Source: JAJFKB01 sp965230515 (GTDB taxonomy: Bacteria > Pseudomonadota > Gammaproteobacteria > Pseudomonadales > IMCC2047). Taken from it: a stretch of DNA of 64,000 bases. This document shows, piece after piece, positions 1 to 9,688 of this stretch. The notes beneath the pieces were generated by a model. That model had not been told where the DNA came from and searched no databases. It saw nothing but the letters and a program-made list of their open reading frames with translations. Positions within the stretch are counted from its first letter, which is position 1; each line of letters opens with the position of its first letter. Location of the stretch: positions 1,612,001-1,676,000 of the forward strand of contig OZ246007.1 in NCBI GenBank assembly GCA_965230515.1, in the 5' to 3' direction. Both the position numbers and the translations under genes were made by a program.

Positions 1-128
1 GAATAAGCCTCGGCATACTCCAAATACCGCTCCGCCAGGTACTTAGTGCCCTGATCCAACAAAACCAGAACAACACTCAAGCCAAGCCAGCTTAGCTTTG
101 AACCTGTTATTTTTTGGGAACGCTCCAT
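1..128 (-). CDS. lspA: Lipoprotein signal peptidase LspA, N-terminal fragment
   Basis: The minus-strand frame opens with ATG at 128 and runs off the left edge of the window. The visible residues are a short polar start (MERSQKITGSK), a hydrophobic stretch and then LDQGTKYLAERYLEY, which matches the conserved first membrane helix and DQxTK motif of signal peptidase II. LspA is an inner-membrane aspartic protease that cleaves signal peptides of lipoproteins. It lies 29 bp downstream of ileS in the same direction, the usual ileS-lspA order in gammaproteobacteria. The catalytic aspartates lie outside the window. Confidence 0.85.
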   Translation of the reverse strand, partial: MERSQKITGSKLSWLGLSVVLVLLDQGTKYLAERYLEYAEAY

Positions 129-157
129 CAACAGCTATCCTATAAACTGATACCAGA

Positions 158-2974
158 CTATGCGTATTTTCTTGCTTCACCCTGGTCAAATGCGTTCGTT
201 ACGCAGCGCCCACAGAGCTCCGGGTGATCCACAACACTGCCGACATCATCGCGCCGGTGCCAGCAACGACCACACTTGGCTTTTTCCAGAGTATCCACCT
301 GCACGCGCAAACCAGGCACTTCTGTCACATTTGCTGAGGCGGTGTCATCATCAACTACTGCCACAGCACCCGAAGTAATAAGTACAAAACGTAACTCATC
401 GTCTAACTGCGCCAATGCTTGCTGCAGCGGTTCTGAACAATATAAAGTGACCTGCGCATCAAGACCGGAACCAATTTTCCCCTCCACCCGGGCGGCTTCC
501 AGCTCTTTGTTTACCGCTGTTTTGATTCGCATCGCTTGCAGCCAGTAATCACGTCCCATTGTGTCCGCCTCAGACAAGGACTCAATCTCGCTATACCATT
601 GTGCCGTGAACACCGACCCATCGCGTTCACCAGGCATATAACCCCAGATCTCATCGGCAGTAAAACTCAGTATCGGCGTTATCCAGCGGACAAAGGCTTC
701 CGACAGATGGTAGAGAGCAGTCTGCGCCGAACGCCGGGCCAATCCATCTGTTTTTGCCGTGTACAACCGGTCCTTAATGATATCCAGATAAAATCCACCC
801 ATATCAGTCACACAGAAGTTATGTAACTTCTGGTAGATCTGGTGAAACTGGAAGCTGTCATAGGCCTGCTGAATTTCCTGCTGAAGCTGCGCAGCACGGT
901 CCAGCACCCAGCGGTCCAGCGCCAGCATCTCATTCGGCGCCACCAGGTGATCGGCAGGGTCAAAATCATTTAACCCGGACAAAAAGAACCGTGCGGTATT
1001 TCTAATACGTCGATAAGAGTCTGCTGCACGATTTAATATCTCATCGGAGACACTCATCTCACCACTAAAGTCGGTGGCGGCAACCCATAAACGCAAGATA
1101 TCTGCCCCCAGGTCATTAGCCACTTTTTGCGGTGAGATCACATTACCCAAAGACTTGGACATTTTTTTACCATCGGCATCCACGGTGAAACCGTGGGTCA
1201 GGACCGACCGATAGGGCGCATTGCCATTGATCGCGATGGCGGTTTTAAGGGAGGATTGAAACCACCCCCGATGTTGATCCGAGCCCTCCAGGTACAGATC
1301 TGCCGGGTAACGCAGTGCTTTATGCCGGTTGAGTACCGCGTAATGGGTAACGCCGGAATCAAACCAGACATCCAGCGTATCAGTGACCTTGGAATACTGT
1401 TGCGCTTCGTCACCCAGCAACTCCGTCGCATCAAGCTCAAACCAGGCGTCAATTCCTTCCTGTTCAACTTTCTGTGCAACCCGTTCGATAAGTGCTGGTG
1501 TGTTCGGATGCAGTTCCTGCGTCTCTTTATCGACAAAGAGTGCAATGGGCACACCCCAGGTACGTTGCCGGGAAATACACCAATCTGGACTACTCGCGAG
1601 CATCGACTCTATCCTGGCCTGCCCCCAGTCTGGTATCCATTGCACACCTTTAACCGCCTCTGTGACATCACCCATCAGGTTGTTTTTTGTCATGCTGACA
1701 AACCACTGGGGAGTTGCCCGATAAATCAGTGGCGTTTTGGTACGCCAGCAATGGGGAAAACTGTGGGATATTTTACTTTCCGCGAGTAAATGGCCGCACT
1801 CTTTGAGCTTGGCGACGATTTTTTCATCAACTTTGTATACATGCTCTCCGGCAAAGAGTTCGGTTTTATCTCGAAAAACACCTTTGTCATCAACCAGGTT
1901 GAGGGTTTCAATGCCATACTTCTGGCCAACAACAAAATCCTCCATACCATGGTCCGGCGCCGTATGCACTGCTCCTGTACCCGCTTCTGTCGTGACATGA
2001 TCGCCCACGATGACAGGCACCTGCTTATCATAAAAGGGATGTGTCACCAACAAACCTTCCAAATCAGCACCCTTACAAGCACCGACCAACCGATATGCCT
2101 CAACGCCGTAACGCTGCAGCGCCTCTTCATAAAGCACTTTGGATAATACCAGTCTGCGTTTCCGGCCATCCAGTTCACAGGCAATCAGCACATAATCCAA
2201 TTTCGGATGCAGTGAAATTGCCTGGTTTGACGGTAGCGTCCAGGGCGTGGTGGTCCATATCACCACATCAATCTCACCCTCTTCGGCATCGGCCTCCATC
2301 GCTTTCTCAAAGCTGCTCGACTCAACTGCGGTAAAACTGACATCAATGGAATAGGAGACTTTATCTTTATACTCCACCTCTGCCTCTGCCAGAGCAGACG
2401 CACCGACCACACTCCAATAAACGGGCTTAAAGCCTCGGTGTAAATGTCCGTTCTCAACGATCTTACCCAATGCACGAATAATATCGGCCTCAAATCGATA
2501 GTTCATTGTCAGGTAGGGCTCCTGCCATTCGCCAAAAACACCCAATCTGACAAAATCCTTACGCTGCCCATCAACCTGTCGGGCAGCGTACTCCCGGCAT
2601 TTTTTTCGAAAAGTCTTATGATCCACTTTGACCCCGGCTTTACCGATTTTGGTCTCCACCTTGTGTTCAATCGGCAATCCGTGACAATCCCAACCCGGCA
2701 CGTAGGGTGCATCGTAACCACTCATCGTTTTCGATTTAACAATAATGTCTTTCAGTATCTTGTTAACCGCATGACCGATATGAATATCACCGTTCGCATA
2801 GGGAGGCCCATCGTGAAGAATATATTTTTCACAGCCTGCACGCGCATCACGAATTTTTTGGTAAATATCTTCCTGCTGCCAGCGTTTTAATATCCCCGGT
2901 TCTCTTTGCGCCAGATTTGCCTTCATGGGGAATGCTGTTTTGGGCAGATTTAAGGTTTGTTTATACTCGGTCAT
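158..2974 (-). CDS. ileS: Isoleucyl-tRNA synthetase
   Basis: Class I aminoacyl-tRNA synthetase that charges tRNA-Ile in the cytoplasm. It is 938 residues, the normal bacterial length. The HIGH signature is at residues 65-68 (GDIHIGH), the KMSKS loop reads DGKKMSKSLGN near residue 605, and the C-terminus has the CxxC...CxxC zinc finger (CGRCW ... CGRCV). An editing (CP1) domain lies between. The ATG at 2974 follows a GAAGAGA ribosome site. Upstream are ribF and murJ and downstream lspA, all on the same strand with short gaps, so they are probably co-transcribed. Confidence 0.98.
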   Translation of the reverse strand: MTEYKQTLNLPKTAFPMKANLAQREPGILKRWQQEDIYQKIRDARAGCEKYILHDGPPYANGDIHIGHAVNKILKDIIVKSKTMSGYDAPYVPGWDCHGLPIEHKVETKIGKAGVKVDHKTFRKKCREYAARQVDGQRKDFVRLGVFGEWQEPYLTMNYRFEADIIRALGKIVENGHLHRGFKPVYWSVVGASALAEAEVEYKDKVSYSIDVSFTAVESSSFEKAMEADAEEGEIDVVIWTTTPWTLPSNQAISLHPKLDYVLIACELDGRKRRLVLSKVLYEEALQRYGVEAYRLVGACKGADLEGLLVTHPFYDKQVPVIVGDHVTTEAGTGAVHTAPDHGMEDFVVGQKYGIETLNLVDDKGVFRDKTELFAGEHVYKVDEKIVAKLKECGHLLAESKISHSFPHCWRTKTPLIYRATPQWFVSMTKNNLMGDVTEAVKGVQWIPDWGQARIESMLASSPDWCISRQRTWGVPIALFVDKETQELHPNTPALIERVAQKVEQEGIDAWFELDATELLGDEAQQYSKVTDTLDVWFDSGVTHYAVLNRHKALRYPADLYLEGSDQHRGWFQSSLKTAIAINGNAPYRSVLTHGFTVDADGKKMSKSLGNVISPQKVANDLGADILRLWVAATDFSGEMSVSDEILNRAADSYRRIRNTARFFLSGLNDFDPADHLVAPNEMLALDRWVLDRAAQLQQEIQQAYDSFQFHQIYQKLHNFCVTDMGGFYLDIIKDRLYTAKTDGLARRSAQTALYHLSEAFVRWITPILSFTADEIWGYMPGERDGSVFTAQWYSEIESLSEADTMGRDYWLQAMRIKTAVNKELEAARVEGKIGSGLDAQVTLYCSEPLQQALAQLDDELRFVLITSGAVAVVDDDTASANVTEVPGLRVQVDTLEKAKCGRCWHRRDDVGSVVDHPELCGRCVTNAFDQGEARKYA

Positions 2975-3031
2975 TTCTCTTCAAAACGGTTAGTTAATCT
3001 AAATCTCATGCAGCGACAGACAACTCTATGA

Positions 3032-3988
3032 TTAGAGCATTCCAAAGTGTTTCCTCGCCGCCTCAATATCCAGCATAATCTGCTCTTTCAACAGACTCAC
3101 ATTATCAAACTTTTTTTCTTCCCTGATCTTATGGCGAAATATTACTCGTATGCGTTCGCCATAAATAGCCTGTGAAAAATCAAAAATATGGGTTTCCAGT
3201 AACGGTTGTTCGCCGTCAACGGTGGGCCTTACACCTACATTTGCCACACCCTGCATTAGTTTTGCGCCGCCACAACGCTCCAAACCCGCTACCTGCACGG
3301 CAAAAACCCCCTGCAAAGGTGCCTTTTTGCCCTTCAGTGACAGATTAGCGGTCGGAACACCCAGCGTGCGGCCTAATTGACGGCCATACATCACCCGGCC
3401 CGACATACTGTAGGGCCTTCCCAGCAACTGTTCAGCTAATGCGAAATCACCATCTTCCAGAGCAACACGAATTCTTGTGCTACTCACACGGTGATGATCC
3501 CAGACCAGGGTATCGTTTTTGGATACGCTAAAGCCATACTTGGCTCCCGCCTGTCGCAGCAACTCAAAATCACCGCTTTGCTTATAACCAAAGCGAAAAT
3601 CATCACCGACAATCAGTGCACGGACACCCAAGTTGTTTACCAATACCTGTTCAATAAAGGTATCTGCGGGCATATTGCGCAATGCTTCATTAAAATGCAG
3701 GCAGACCACAGAGTCAATTCCGTTTTCGAATAACAGCGCCACTTTCTTATGAAATGGCGTCAATCTGGCCGGCGCGCCGGTACCCGCAAAAAACTCCATC
3801 GGCTGCGGCTCAAAAATGAGTACTCTAGCCGGCAAACCCAATTCGTTCGCTTTTTCCTTCAATTGGCGCAAAATCATCTGATGACCACAATGGACACCAT
3901 CAAAATTACCTGTCGTCACCACATATTCACGGTCAGGAAATTTCCGGCGTTGAGCCACCAGGTTGTTGAGTCCGCGTATTAGTTCCAT
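3032..3988 (-). CDS. ribF: Bifunctional riboflavin kinase / FAD synthetase
   Basis: Makes FMN from riboflavin and FAD from FMN, with ATP. The N-terminal nucleotidyltransferase half shows TTGNFDGVHCGHQ with the GNFDGVHxGH signature. The C-terminal riboflavin kinase half begins near residue 185 with GRPYSMSGRV and contains GVPTANL. I chose the ATG at 3988 (MELIRGLNNL) because the family starts this way; an in-frame upstream start at 4009 would add seven residues. It sits in the murJ-ribF-ileS-lspA order. This is the normal cellular FMN source, so the riboflavin kinase at 37.7-38.2 kb is a second, unrelated one. Confidence 0.96.
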   Translation of the reverse strand: MELIRGLNNLVAQRRKFPDREYVVTTGNFDGVHCGHQMILRQLKEKANELGLPARVLIFEPQPMEFFAGTGAPARLTPFHKKVALLFENGIDSVVCLHFNEALRNMPADTFIEQVLVNNLGVRALIVGDDFRFGYKQSGDFELLRQAGAKYGFSVSKNDTLVWDHHRVSSTRIRVALEDGDFALAEQLLGRPYSMSGRVMYGRQLGRTLGVPTANLSLKGKKAPLQGVFAVQVAGLERCGGAKLMQGVANVGVRPTVDGEQPLLETHIFDFSQAIYGERIRVIFRHKIREEKKFDNVSLLKEQIMLDIEAARKHFGML

Positions 3989-4071
3989 AGATCTCGATTG
4001 TAAAAACAAAAGCAGGATTATATATCACACAGTCGGGAGCGAATATGCGGAAGGACGCGGAATAGTAAAAA

Positions 4072-5640
4072 TTAGGACCGAAAATGTCTAATTCTGGCCC
4101 CCGTTACCAGCAAAGTACCGAAATAACCGCTCAAACCCAACAGGCACAGCACCGCCAGGTGCCAGGTTCGCTGCCACCACCCCCAGTCTAACCACAGCGT
4201 GAGCTCGCTACTTAAGGCTAGCAAAACGCCTACCATAACCAGGTTTCCGGCTAGCAAACGCATTAGCAATGCCGGCCAACCGGACTGTGGTCGGTAAAAT
4301 CCTGAACGGTATAAACCCAGAAATAGAAGCACCGCATTGAGAAAAGAGGAAAGCGACGTCGCCAACGCCAATCCGGCATGTTGAAGCGGCCAAATAAGCA
4401 TCAGGTTCAGCACCATATTGGCCAGCATGGCCCAGACAGCAATACGAACTGGAGTTTTAGTATCCTGCCGTGAAAAATAGCCAGGCGCCAACACCTTGAT
4501 TAACATAAATGCCAGCAAGCCAAAAGCGTAGGCGCGCAGGCTCATAGCCGCCATCAGCACATCCTGATGGGTCATTGCCCCGTACTGGAACAAAGTGATA
4601 ATCAACGGCTCTGCCAACACAAACAATGCAATTGCCGCGGGTATTCCGATCAACATGACCAAACGTAATGCCCAGTCGATTGTCGACGCAAATTTTTCGG
4701 GTGACTGGTTCGCGTGAAGGCGCGATAGACTCGGAAGAATAACGGTTGCAATTGCGATTCCGAAAACGCCCAAAGGCAACTCCACCAGGCGATCTGAATA
4801 GTAGAGCCAGGAGACACTTCCGGTCTGTAAAAAAGAGGCCAGCAGCGTATCAAGCAACAGATTAATCTGACTCACCGATACACCAAACAAGGCCGGAATC
4901 ATTAGCTTAACAATCTGCCTCACACCCTCATGCTTTCGCTCCACTTTGAGCACAGGCAGCAACTGCAAGCGTGCCAGAAAAGGTAACTGGAACAATAGCT
5001 GTGCAACACCGGCAATCAACACACCCCAACCAAGCGCCATCACAGGCTGGTTCAGATACGGCGTCAAAAACAGCGTTGCACCAATTAGCGACACGTTCAA
5101 CAGCACAGGTGTAAAAGCCGGCACGCCAAACCGCCCGTAGCTATTAAGCACTGAACCCGCAAATGCCGTCATCGAAATTAGTAACAGGTAGGGGAAAGTC
5201 AGGCGAAGCAGGTCTGTGGTCAGGTCCAGTTTTTCTTCATACTGGATAAATCCGGGTGCAAATATCAGTGTAATAACCGGTGCGGCGACAATCGCAAAAG
5301 CAGAGACAAGGGTCAGTGTCAGCCCCAGGGTTCCAGCGACATGGTCAACGAGATCTTTGACTGCCGCATGATCTCTCGTGGTTCGATATTCTGATAAAAC
5401 CGGCACAAACGCTTGCGCAAAGGCACCCTCTGCAAATAGCCGCCTGAGAAAATTGGGGATTTTAAATGCTACAAAAAACGCGTCTGCACCGGACGATGCA
5501 CCTATAAATCCTGCGATGACAATATCGCGAGCTAACCCAAGTATGCGCGAAAGCAGCGTAAACCCGCCAACGACACCTGTCGATTTGAGATGGGAAGCCT
5601 TTTGACGGCCGGAGTCTGGCGCCGAATCGGTTGGTTGCAT
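4072..5640 (-). CDS. murJ: Lipid II flippase MurJ (MviN)
   Basis: Inner-membrane flippase that moves the peptidoglycan precursor lipid II to the periplasmic face. The 522 residues fit the family. The sequence is almost entirely hydrophobic segments, consistent with 14 helices, and has the early signature GFTLLSRILGLARD and the later GADAFFVAFKIPNFLRRLFAEG, both typical of MviN/MurJ. It is the first gene of the minus-strand run murJ-ribF-ileS-lspA and faces away from rpsT. No strong ribosome site is visible before the ATG at 5640. Confidence 0.96.
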   Translation of the reverse strand: MQPTDSAPDSGRQKASHLKSTGVVGGFTLLSRILGLARDIVIAGFIGASSGADAFFVAFKIPNFLRRLFAEGAFAQAFVPVLSEYRTTRDHAAVKDLVDHVAGTLGLTLTLVSAFAIVAAPVITLIFAPGFIQYEEKLDLTTDLLRLTFPYLLLISMTAFAGSVLNSYGRFGVPAFTPVLLNVSLIGATLFLTPYLNQPVMALGWGVLIAGVAQLLFQLPFLARLQLLPVLKVERKHEGVRQIVKLMIPALFGVSVSQINLLLDTLLASFLQTGSVSWLYYSDRLVELPLGVFGIAIATVILPSLSRLHANQSPEKFASTIDWALRLVMLIGIPAAIALFVLAEPLIITLFQYGAMTHQDVLMAAMSLRAYAFGLLAFMLIKVLAPGYFSRQDTKTPVRIAVWAMLANMVLNLMLIWPLQHAGLALATSLSSFLNAVLLFLGLYRSGFYRPQSGWPALLMRLLAGNLVMVGVLLALSSELTLWLDWGWWQRTWHLAVLCLLGLSGYFGTLLVTGARIRHFRS

Positions 5641-5982
5641 TAAACTGTTAGTGGGCCCTGGGCTTTTTATTGTAAGCGCATCATATCCGCATAACGGGTA
5701 ATTTCCAATAATGGCCCGCCCTTTTCAAGGATATCTCCACTATTGCCTAACCCACGCTGCCCACCAACAAGCGGTGCTGATAATCCATAATATCACCAAC
5801 CCGTAACCACCCGTTTTTTAACGACACCACCACCCGGACCCGGCTTTCAATACAAAAACCCAGATGCAGAAGAACACTTCAGAACTCAGGCACGTAAAAA
5901 CGTTGACAATCGCTCCTCTAACAGGCATAGTTCCGCGTCCTAAATTTCAACCATATTTTTTAAGAAACCAAGGAGCCGAACA
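5641..5982. other. Intergenic region between murJ and rpsT
   Basis: This 342-bp stretch separates the divergent murJ and rpsT genes and must hold both promoters. Apart from the rpsT promoter candidate at 5903-5931 and the rpsT ribosome site (AAGGAG near 5968), I see no open frame, repeat or structured RNA in it. Confidence 0.6.
5903..5931 (+). promoter_or_regulatory. Candidate sigma-70 promoter of rpsT
   Basis: A perfect -35 box TTGACA at 5903-5908 is followed after 17 bp by CATAGT at 5926-5931, four of six matches to the -10 consensus. The start point would fall near 5938, giving a leader of about 45 nt before rpsT. Seen by eye only. Confidence 0.5.
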
Positions 5983-6249
5983 GTGGCAAACAATCCTGGA
6001 TCAAAAAAACGCGCACGTCAGACGGTAAAGCGTAATGAGCACAATGCCAGCCTGCGTTCCATGGTGCGTACCTATGTAAAGAAAGTCGTTAACGAAACAG
6101 AAAGCGGTAGCTTTGAATCAGCTCAAGCTGCTTACCAGGCTGCAGTACCGAAAATTGATACTATGGTCAACAAAGGTATCATCAAGAAGAATAAGGCCGC
6201 TCGCTGGAAAAGCCGCCTGAATGCAAAAGTTAAGGCGCTTAAAGCCTAA
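5983..6249 (+). CDS. rpsT: 30S ribosomal protein S20
   Basis: Primary 16S rRNA-binding protein of the small subunit, 88 residues and highly basic (NNPGSKKRARQTVKRNEHN at the N-terminus, the family signature). The start codon is GTG at 5983 with AAGGAGCC upstream; S20 genes often use non-ATG starts, which is tied to autogenous control. It stands alone between divergent murJ and convergent proB, as S20 commonly does next to murJ in this class. An intrinsic terminator follows at once. Confidence 0.98.
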   Translation: MANNPGSKKRARQTVKRNEHNASLRSMVRTYVKKVVNETESGSFESAQAAYQAAVPKIDTMVNKGIIKKNKAARWKSRLNAKVKALKA

Positions 6250-6270
6250 CTAACCAGCATTTTCAGATAC

Positions 6271-6302
6271 AAAAAAACCGGATGATACTATCCGGTTTTT
6301 TT
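6271..6302. terminator. Bidirectional intrinsic terminator between rpsT and proB
   Basis: The arms ACCGGAT (6277-6283) and ATCCGGT (6290-6296) form a hairpin with a 6-nt loop, flanked by A6 on the left and T6 on the right, so it can end transcripts from both rpsT and the convergent proB operon. Confidence 0.9.
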
Positions 6303-6326
6303 ATGTCCTACCAAAACACTGTATTT

Positions 6327-7463
6327 TTAAAGCAATACCAAATTATCTCGGTGAATCAATTCAGGTTCTATAACAAACCCTAACGTCGATTCGATATCAC
6401 GACTCGCTTTCCCCATGATACGCTCCGCATCAGTAGCACCGTAGTTAATCAATCCGCGCGCCACAGGCATCCCGTCAGGTCCTTCACAAATCACCATATC
6501 ACCACGTGAAAACTGCCCGTAAACCGCCCGAACACCCACGGACAATAAACTCCGGCCCTGTGTTTTCAACACATCAACCGCGCCCTGATCCAGAACCAGC
6601 CGCCCCCGCGCCTGCAAATGCCCGGCCAACCACTGTTTGCGAGCCGCCAGCGGCTCAAGGTCCGGCACCAGCAGGGTTCCCAACTGTTCACCTTCCGATA
6701 ACCGGGACAATACTGAAGCCTGACGACCACTGGTAATCACCGTAACCGCCCCTGATCTCGATGCCAGCCGGGCTGCATTCAGTTTGGTTGCCATTCCACC
6801 CCGACCCAGCCGGCCCATTCCACCACCGGCCATCTGATCGAGTTTGGAATCGCTGGCAAAGGCCTGCGATATGATCGGCGCTTTCGGGTCTTCCCTGGGA
6901 TCTGCCCTGTGCAAGCCCTTCTGGTCCGTAAGAATAACCAGCAGATCCGCTTCCACCAGATTTGCAACCAACGCGCCTAACGAGTCATTATCACCAAATC
7001 GAATTTCGTCGGTCACGACGGTATCATTTTCATTAATAACCGGCACAACACCAAGACGCAACAGTTCCTTGATGGTAATTCGCGCATTCAGGTAGCGTTG
7101 CCTGTTGGACAGATCATCATGGGTCAGCAGAATTTGTGCAGTATGCATTTGAAAACGTTTAAAATTGGACTCATAGGCTTGGATTAAGCCCATTTGCCCT
7201 ACAGCTGCAGCGGCCTGCAAATGATGCAACTCATGTGGGCGATTACGCATGCCAAGTCGCGTCATCCCTTCGGCGATAGATCCCGACGACACTAACACGA
7301 GCTCAATGCCTGACTGGCGCAAACTCGCCATCTGATCTACCCAGTCGGCAATCGCACTCTGATCAAGGCCAGCGCCATCGTCAGTCAGCAAAGCGCTTCC
7401 AATTTTTATAACCCAGCGTCGGGCCTTTGCCACCCTACCCCAGGCATTTTCCATTTCGGCCAC
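6327..7463 (-). CDS. proB: Glutamate 5-kinase
   Basis: First step of proline synthesis: ATP-dependent phosphorylation of glutamate. It is 378 residues with an N-terminal amino-acid kinase domain (WVIKIGSALLT; VLVSSGSIAEGM; NENDTV; FGDNDSLGA; GTGGM-equivalent MGRGGMATK region) and a C-terminal PUA domain (GRLVLDQGAVDVL onward), the usual two-domain form. The first codon taken here is GTG at 7463 with GGGGA seven bases upstream; an ATG three codons later (7454) is the alternative. It follows obgE by 26 bp on the same strand, the rplU-rpmA-obgE-proB order common in gammaproteobacteria. Confidence 0.97.
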   Translation of the reverse strand: MAEMENAWGRVAKARRWVIKIGSALLTDDGAGLDQSAIADWVDQMASLRQSGIELVLVSSGSIAEGMTRLGMRNRPHELHHLQAAAAVGQMGLIQAYESNFKRFQMHTAQILLTHDDLSNRQRYLNARITIKELLRLGVVPVINENDTVVTDEIRFGDNDSLGALVANLVEADLLVILTDQKGLHRADPREDPKAPIISQAFASDSKLDQMAGGGMGRLGRGGMATKLNAARLASRSGAVTVITSGRQASVLSRLSEGEQLGTLLVPDLEPLAARKQWLAGHLQARGRLVLDQGAVDVLKTQGRSLLSVGVRAVYGQFSRGDMVICEGPDGMPVARGLINYGATDAERIMGKASRDIESTLGFVIEPELIHRDNLVLL

Positions 7464-7489
7464 TCACTTATCCCCGGCTTCTTCCACTG

Positions 7490-8680
7490 TCAGGAGACAT
7501 AATGAACCTCCACATCCCCATCATCGTCATCGTCTTCGTTCTCGTCTCTGGCCCTTCGCGCCAACGCCCTTTGCTCATGAAAGCTCTGTATACAATGCCT
7601 GGCTTCCTCTTCCATCTTTTCTTTCATCGCCTTTTCGGCTTCAGCAAAATCCGGATCTTCCAGCACTTTTAGATTCTGTTGCTCAATATAGTCCATAACC
7701 GCACCACAGAGCGGATGGGTACCCTGCTTCTGTATCGCGGACACCTGAAAAACAGGCCCCTGCCAATCCAGCTGTTTAATCAGATCGAGACAACGGGCCT
7801 CCCTTTCTGACTCCGGTATCAGATCCAGTTTATTCAACACCAGCCAGCGCTCTCTTTCCGCCAGGGTGGGACTAAATTTCTTTAACTCGGTTTCTATACC
7901 TACCACTGCTTCTGCAGGGTCGCTCTCGTCAAATGGCGCCATATCAACCAGATGCAACAGCAACCGGGTTCTGGATACATGCCTCAGAAACTGAAAGCCA
8001 AGCCCCGCGCCTTCAGATGCGCCTTCAATCAAACCCGGAATATCGGCAATTACAAAACTACGGTGCTTCTCGATACTGACCACACCCAAATTCGGCACCA
8101 GTGTGGTAAAGGGATAATCAGCCACCTTGGGTTTTGCTGCGGACACCGCCCTGATAATGGTCGATTTACCGGCATTTGGCAGCCCCAGCAACCCGACATC
8201 TGCCAATACTTTTAATTCCAGCTTCAGTTGCCGCACTTCTCCCGGCGTGCCGTTTGTGGTCTGCCGCGGCGCTCGATTGACGCTTGACTTAAAACGGGTA
8301 TTTCCCAGGCCATGAAAACCACCTTTCGCGACAATCACCTGCTGCCCCGGCTTCGTCAAATCTGCTATAACCTCCAACGTATCCCTGTCAATGATTGTTG
8401 TCCCGACCGGTACGGACAGCAGCAAATCCTCTCCGCTGGCACCAGTACAGTTCCGGCCACGACCATTTTCTCCAGGCTGAGCTCTGTAACGTGGTTGATA
8501 GCGATAGTCCACCAACGTATTGGTTGCATCCGTTGCCTCAACAAGAATAGAGCCACCATCACCTCCATCACCACCATCTGGCCCGCCTTTGGCGCGATAT
8601 TTTTCACGCAAAAAACTCAGGCAACCGTTACCGCCCTTGCCTGCTTCCACCGTGATATTTGCTTCATCAATAAATTTCAT
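7490..8680 (-). CDS. obgE: GTPase Obg/CgtA
   Basis: Ribosome-associated GTPase active in 50S assembly and the stringent response. The glycine-rich Obg fold is at the N-terminus (GGDGGDGGSI). The G domain has G1 GLPNAGKST near residue 168, G3 DIPGLIEGAS and G4 NKLD. The tail ends in a very acidic run (DENEDDDDDGD), which is usual for proteobacterial ObgE. It lies downstream of rplU-rpmA, separated from rpmA by a terminator-like hairpin, so its expression is probably partly uncoupled from the ribosomal protein genes. Confidence 0.97.
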   Translation of the reverse strand: MKFIDEANITVEAGKGGNGCLSFLREKYRAKGGPDGGDGGDGGSILVEATDATNTLVDYRYQPRYRAQPGENGRGRNCTGASGEDLLLSVPVGTTIIDRDTLEVIADLTKPGQQVIVAKGGFHGLGNTRFKSSVNRAPRQTTNGTPGEVRQLKLELKVLADVGLLGLPNAGKSTIIRAVSAAKPKVADYPFTTLVPNLGVVSIEKHRSFVIADIPGLIEGASEGAGLGFQFLRHVSRTRLLLHLVDMAPFDESDPAEAVVGIETELKKFSPTLAERERWLVLNKLDLIPESEREARCLDLIKQLDWQGPVFQVSAIQKQGTHPLCGAVMDYIEQQNLKVLEDPDFAEAEKAMKEKMEEEARHCIQSFHEQRALARRARDENEDDDDDGDVEVHYVS

Positions 8681-8753
8681 AATAGCCTAGTGTATCAATA
8701 TCCCTGCTACGTGCCAAAATCCCCCATCCGATCAGGTGTGAAAAACTTATGGC

Positions 8754-8780
8754 AAAAAAAAAGCCCCGCATCGCGGGGCT
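8754..8780 (-). terminator. Intrinsic terminator after rpmA
   Basis: On the minus strand the arms AGCCCCGC and GCGGGGCT (8773-8780 and 8762-8769) close a 3-nt loop and run into a tract of nine T (8762-8754). A strong rho-independent terminator or attenuator between rplU-rpmA and obgE. Confidence 0.92.
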
Positions 8781-8801
8781 TTCCATTTAGCTAATTATTA
8801 G

Positions 8802-9062
8802 CTATGCACTCGCGTCAATACTGACAAAACGGCGATTTTTTGGTCCTTTGATCTCAAATTTTACCAGCCCGTCTTTCAGGGCAAAAAGTGTGTGATCACG
8901 GCCACAACCAACATTGACACCCGGATGAAATCGAGTACCACGTTGACGCACAATAATGTTGCCAGCTTTTACAAATTGGCTACCATAACGCTTTACCCCC
9001 AGGCGCTTCGATTCCGAATCGCGACCATTACGGGTACTACCACCTGCCTTTTTATGAGCCAT
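8802..9062 (-). CDS. rpmA: 50S ribosomal protein L27
   Basis: Large-subunit protein whose N-terminus reaches the peptidyl-transferase centre. 86 residues with the family start AHKKAGGSTRNGRDS and the RQRGTRFHPG motif. There is no Firmicutes-type N-terminal extension. It starts 3 bp after the rplU stop, so the two are translationally coupled, and is followed by a strong terminator. Confidence 0.98.
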   Translation of the reverse strand: MAHKKAGGSTRNGRDSESKRLGVKRYGSQFVKAGNIIVRQRGTRFHPGVNVGCGRDHTLFALKDGLVKFEIKGPKNRRFVSIDASA

Positions 9063-9065
9063 AAT

Positions 9066-9413
9066 CTATTCCTCGCTCTCAGCTTTCTTCTTGCTTGCTG
9101 CACCGGCTTTGATGCCGGTAATCTTAATTTCAGTGAACCACTGGCGGTGCCCCATATGCTTCATATGGTGCTTGCGGCGTCTAAACTTGATAATGTTAAT
9201 CTTATCACCACGGCCGTGCGCAACAACCTCAGCGCTTACTTTGCCGCCCTTAACAAAAGGTTCGCCAACTTTGAACTTACCCTCTTCGCCTACCATCAAT
9301 ACTTCATCAAAGTCGATGGTCGCGCCGGTTTCCATGTCCAGCTTCTCCACTTTAAGCGTTTCACCTTCCTGAACGCGATGCTGCTTACCACCACTCTTTA
9401 TAACTGCGTACAT
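9066..9413 (-). CDS. rplU: 50S ribosomal protein L21
   Basis: Large-subunit protein that binds 23S rRNA. The start is the ATG at 9413 (MYAVIKSGGKQHRV), the exact family N-terminus, with GGAG ten bases upstream; a longer in-frame reading to 9467 adds 18 residues that do not belong. RRKHHMKHMGHRQ near residue 75 is the L21 signature. The C-terminus carries a short charged extension (AASKKKAESEE). First gene of the rplU-rpmA-obgE-proB run and divergent from ispB. Confidence 0.97.
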   Translation of the reverse strand: MYAVIKSGGKQHRVQEGETLKVEKLDMETGATIDFDEVLMVGEEGKFKVGEPFVKGGKVSAEVVAHGRGDKINIIKFRRRKHHMKHMGHRQWFTEIKITGIKAGAASKKKAESEE

Positions 9414-9460
9414 AACCTTACTCCAAAAATCCCCTCGCCCTTTAGCATCGGATGAGCCCG

Positions 9461-9489
9461 TATTCATATATTCCTTGGGTCGAGGTCAA
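9461..9489 (-). promoter_or_regulatory. Possible sigma-70 promoter of rplU
   Basis: On the minus strand TTGACC (9489-9484) is followed after 17 bp by TGAATA (9466-9461). The -35 is good and the -10 only fair. Position, about 50 bp ahead of rplU, is right. Weak evidence. Confidence 0.3.
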
Positions 9490-9688
9490 CAGGGGGCGCA
9501 ATTTTACGGCATAGCCGGCCACCAATCAAGCGCAAAAACACAAATAAAACAGCTTATTGCCAGAAAAATCATCCCACCCCATGATACCTGTCAAATAATG
9601 CTCGATATCATTTGTTAAAGCGCTATTGATATTGACACTACAAGCGAGGCGCCCTAGTATTCAGGCCCTTGTTTTGTGGCTATAACCT